Origin: an uncultured Verrucomicrobiae bacterium
Lineage (GTDB): Bacteria; Verrucomicrobiota; Verrucomicrobiia; Verrucomicrobiales; Akkermansiaceae
DNA length: 6,181 nucleotides
Assembly: GCA_937957985.1 (NCBI GenBank)
Contig: CALGOH010000306.1
Span: 1 to 6,181 of the forward strand
Direction: 5' to 3'
Shown: one piece after another, positions 5,799-6,181 of the stretch
Layout of the letters: each line of letters starts with the position of its first letter
Numbering within the stretch: position 1 is the first letter of the stretch
Program-made: the position numbers and the translations under genes
Notes under the pieces: generated by a model
What the model was told of the DNA's origin: nothing
Databases searched by the model: none
Seen by the model: the letters and a program-made list of their open reading frames with translations, nothing else

Positions 5799-5821
5799 TC
5801 CGGTGAACTTCCGGTGGACAA
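5799..5821. promoter_or_regulatory. Paired TCCGGTG repeats overlapping a DnaA-box-like 9-mer
   Basis: TCCGGTG occurs at 5799-5805 and 5810-5816, exactly 11 bp apart, about one helical turn; the 11-mers agree at 9 positions. Overlapping the second, the minus strand reads TTGTCCACC (5813-5821). This differs by one base from TTGTCCACA, the DnaA-box form known in high-GC Streptomyces, and by two from the E. coli consensus TTATCCACA. Position just upstream of the helicase gene makes it worth noting; one 9-mer is thin evidence. Confidence 0.3.
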
Positions 5822-5834
5822 CTTTCCCGGGTAC

Positions 5835-5871
5835 AAAAAAGCGCGCGGACCCGGCAGGGTGCGCGCGCTTT
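5835..5871 (-). terminator. Rho-independent terminator after rplI
   Basis: A perfect 10-bp stem (5838-5847 with 5862-5871) is followed, after one G-G mismatch, by an inner 4-bp stem ACCC/GGGT with a GGCA loop. Read on the minus strand it is followed by a run of six T (5835-5840), giving a textbook intrinsic terminator 20 bp after the rplI stop. On the plus strand only TTTCG follows, so it works mainly leftward. It separates rplI from dnaB transcription. Confidence 0.9.
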
Positions 5872-5891
5872 CGAAAATTCCCGCAGGCGGA

Positions 5892-6181
5892 TCAGCCGGC
5901 CTCTGCCTCCTCCTGCGACTCCGGGGTCTGGGCCTCGACGTTGACGGTGAGGGTGGTGGAGATCTCCGGATGAAGGCGGATCGTGACGTCGTTCTTGCCG
6001 GACTTCTTGATCGGCTTTTCCAGCTCGATCGCGGTCCGGTCGATCTCGATGCCGGCGGCCTCGAGCTCCTTGTGGATGTCGATCGAGGTGACCGATCCGA
6101 AGGCCTTGCCGGACTCGCCGACTTCCAGGACGAACTTCGGACGGAGCTTCGAGATTTTGGTGGCGAGTTCCTGGGCGTCGG
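5892..6181 (-). CDS. rplI: Ribosomal protein bL9, C-terminal part (5' end outside window)
   Basis: The last 95 residues of bL9 are present; the N-terminal rRNA-binding domain and start lie beyond the right edge. The visible part begins at the end of the long connecting helix (DAQELATKISKL), then the C-terminal domain: GESGKAFGSVTSIDIHKEL (21-39), the AGIEIDRTAIELEKPIKKSG block (42-61), and the closing VTIRLHPEISTTLTVNVEA strands (65-83). The GK.FGSVT and LHPE motifs are diagnostic. bL9 binds 23S rRNA near L1 in the 50S subunit and helps maintain reading frame. A short acidic tail (SQEEAEAG) ends the protein. An intrinsic terminator follows directly, so this is the end of its transcript; rpsF, ssb and rpsR are expected upstream from the usual bacterial order, but are not visible. 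Confidence 0.96.
   Translation of the reverse strand, partial: DAQELATKISKLRPKFVLEVGESGKAFGSVTSIDIHKELEAAGIEIDRTAIELEKPIKKSGKNDVTIRLHPEISTTLTVNVEAQTPESQEEAEAG

Larger units (their letters stand above)
5750..5834 (-). promoter_or_regulatory. dnaB upstream region
   Basis: After the rplI terminator, these 85 bp are the only room for a dnaB-specific promoter. A TTGACC on the minus strand (5785-5790) could be a -35, but no good -10 lies 16-18 bp further on. The region holds a 14-bp palindrome, two TCCGGTG copies 11 bp apart and a DnaA-box-like 9-mer, listed separately. A promoter here is inferred from the terminator, not seen. Confidence 0.4.

Noticed and set aside
4328..5806. Two long plus-strand open frames (239 and 230 codons) antisense to dnaB
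   Set aside because: Their composition is biased (Leu/Gly/Val/Asp/Glu) and they mirror dnaB codons; no domain is recognisable. GC-rich genes commonly give open antisense frames.
5750..5836. N-terminal extension of dnaB from a TTG at 5836
   Set aside because: It would start inside the T-tract of the rplI terminator and add 29 residues with no family similarity.
1..6181. CRISPR array, tRNA, rRNA, insertion sequence, toxin-antitoxin or defence module
   Set aside because: No regularly spaced repeats, no cloverleaf, no transposase or terminal inverted repeats and no small toxin/antitoxin pair were seen on either strand.

Overview
This GC-rich bacterial window carries eight protein-coding genes, two of them cut by the window edges, and no rRNA, tRNA, CRISPR array or insertion sequence that I could see. 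The gene set is a cytoplasmic FHA membrane protein facing away from a small bactofilin, a GYF_2-type membrane protein, a W...DP tandem-repeat protein, and an rplI/dnaB pair. This looks most like Verrucomicrobiota or a relative in the PVC group. That placement is inferred from gene content and style; no rRNA marker is present.

Layout. (1) From the left edge to 1142 (+) runs the C-terminal part of a protein made of about ten ~31-residue repeats. (2) Convergent with it, 1150-1782 (-) encodes an FHA domain followed by one membrane segment. (3) A 153-bp divergent intergenic region (1783-1935) holds a near-perfect direct repeat and a compound dyad. (4) 1936-2256 (+) is a bactofilin, closed by a strong rho-independent terminator (2284-2319). 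(5) The rest is on the minus strand. In transcription order it is rplI (cut at the right edge), a strong terminator (5835-5871), dnaB (5749-4331), a two-TM zinc-ribbon-like protein (4254-3865, GTG start), a stand-alone Lon N-terminal-domain protein (3808-3203) and a GYF_2 multi-pass membrane protein (3149-2328).

How they work together. rplI and dnaB are housekeeping genes (ribosome and replicative helicase), often neighbours in bacteria. Here a terminator separates them, so dnaB probably has its own promoter or depends on readthrough. The three genes after dnaB run the same way with gaps of 76, 56 and 53 bp. They could be co-transcribed, but no shared function is evident. The FHA/bactofilin pair suggests cell-envelope or cytoskeletal organisation with phosphothreonine recognition; this is inference from adjacency only.

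No clear new defence or mobile system is present. The most unusual items are the repeat/dyad region between the FHA and bactofilin genes, the palindromes just upstream of the dnaB and Lon-domain starts, a DnaA-box-like 9-mer upstream of dnaB, and weak or absent Shine-Dalgarno sequences at nearly every start.
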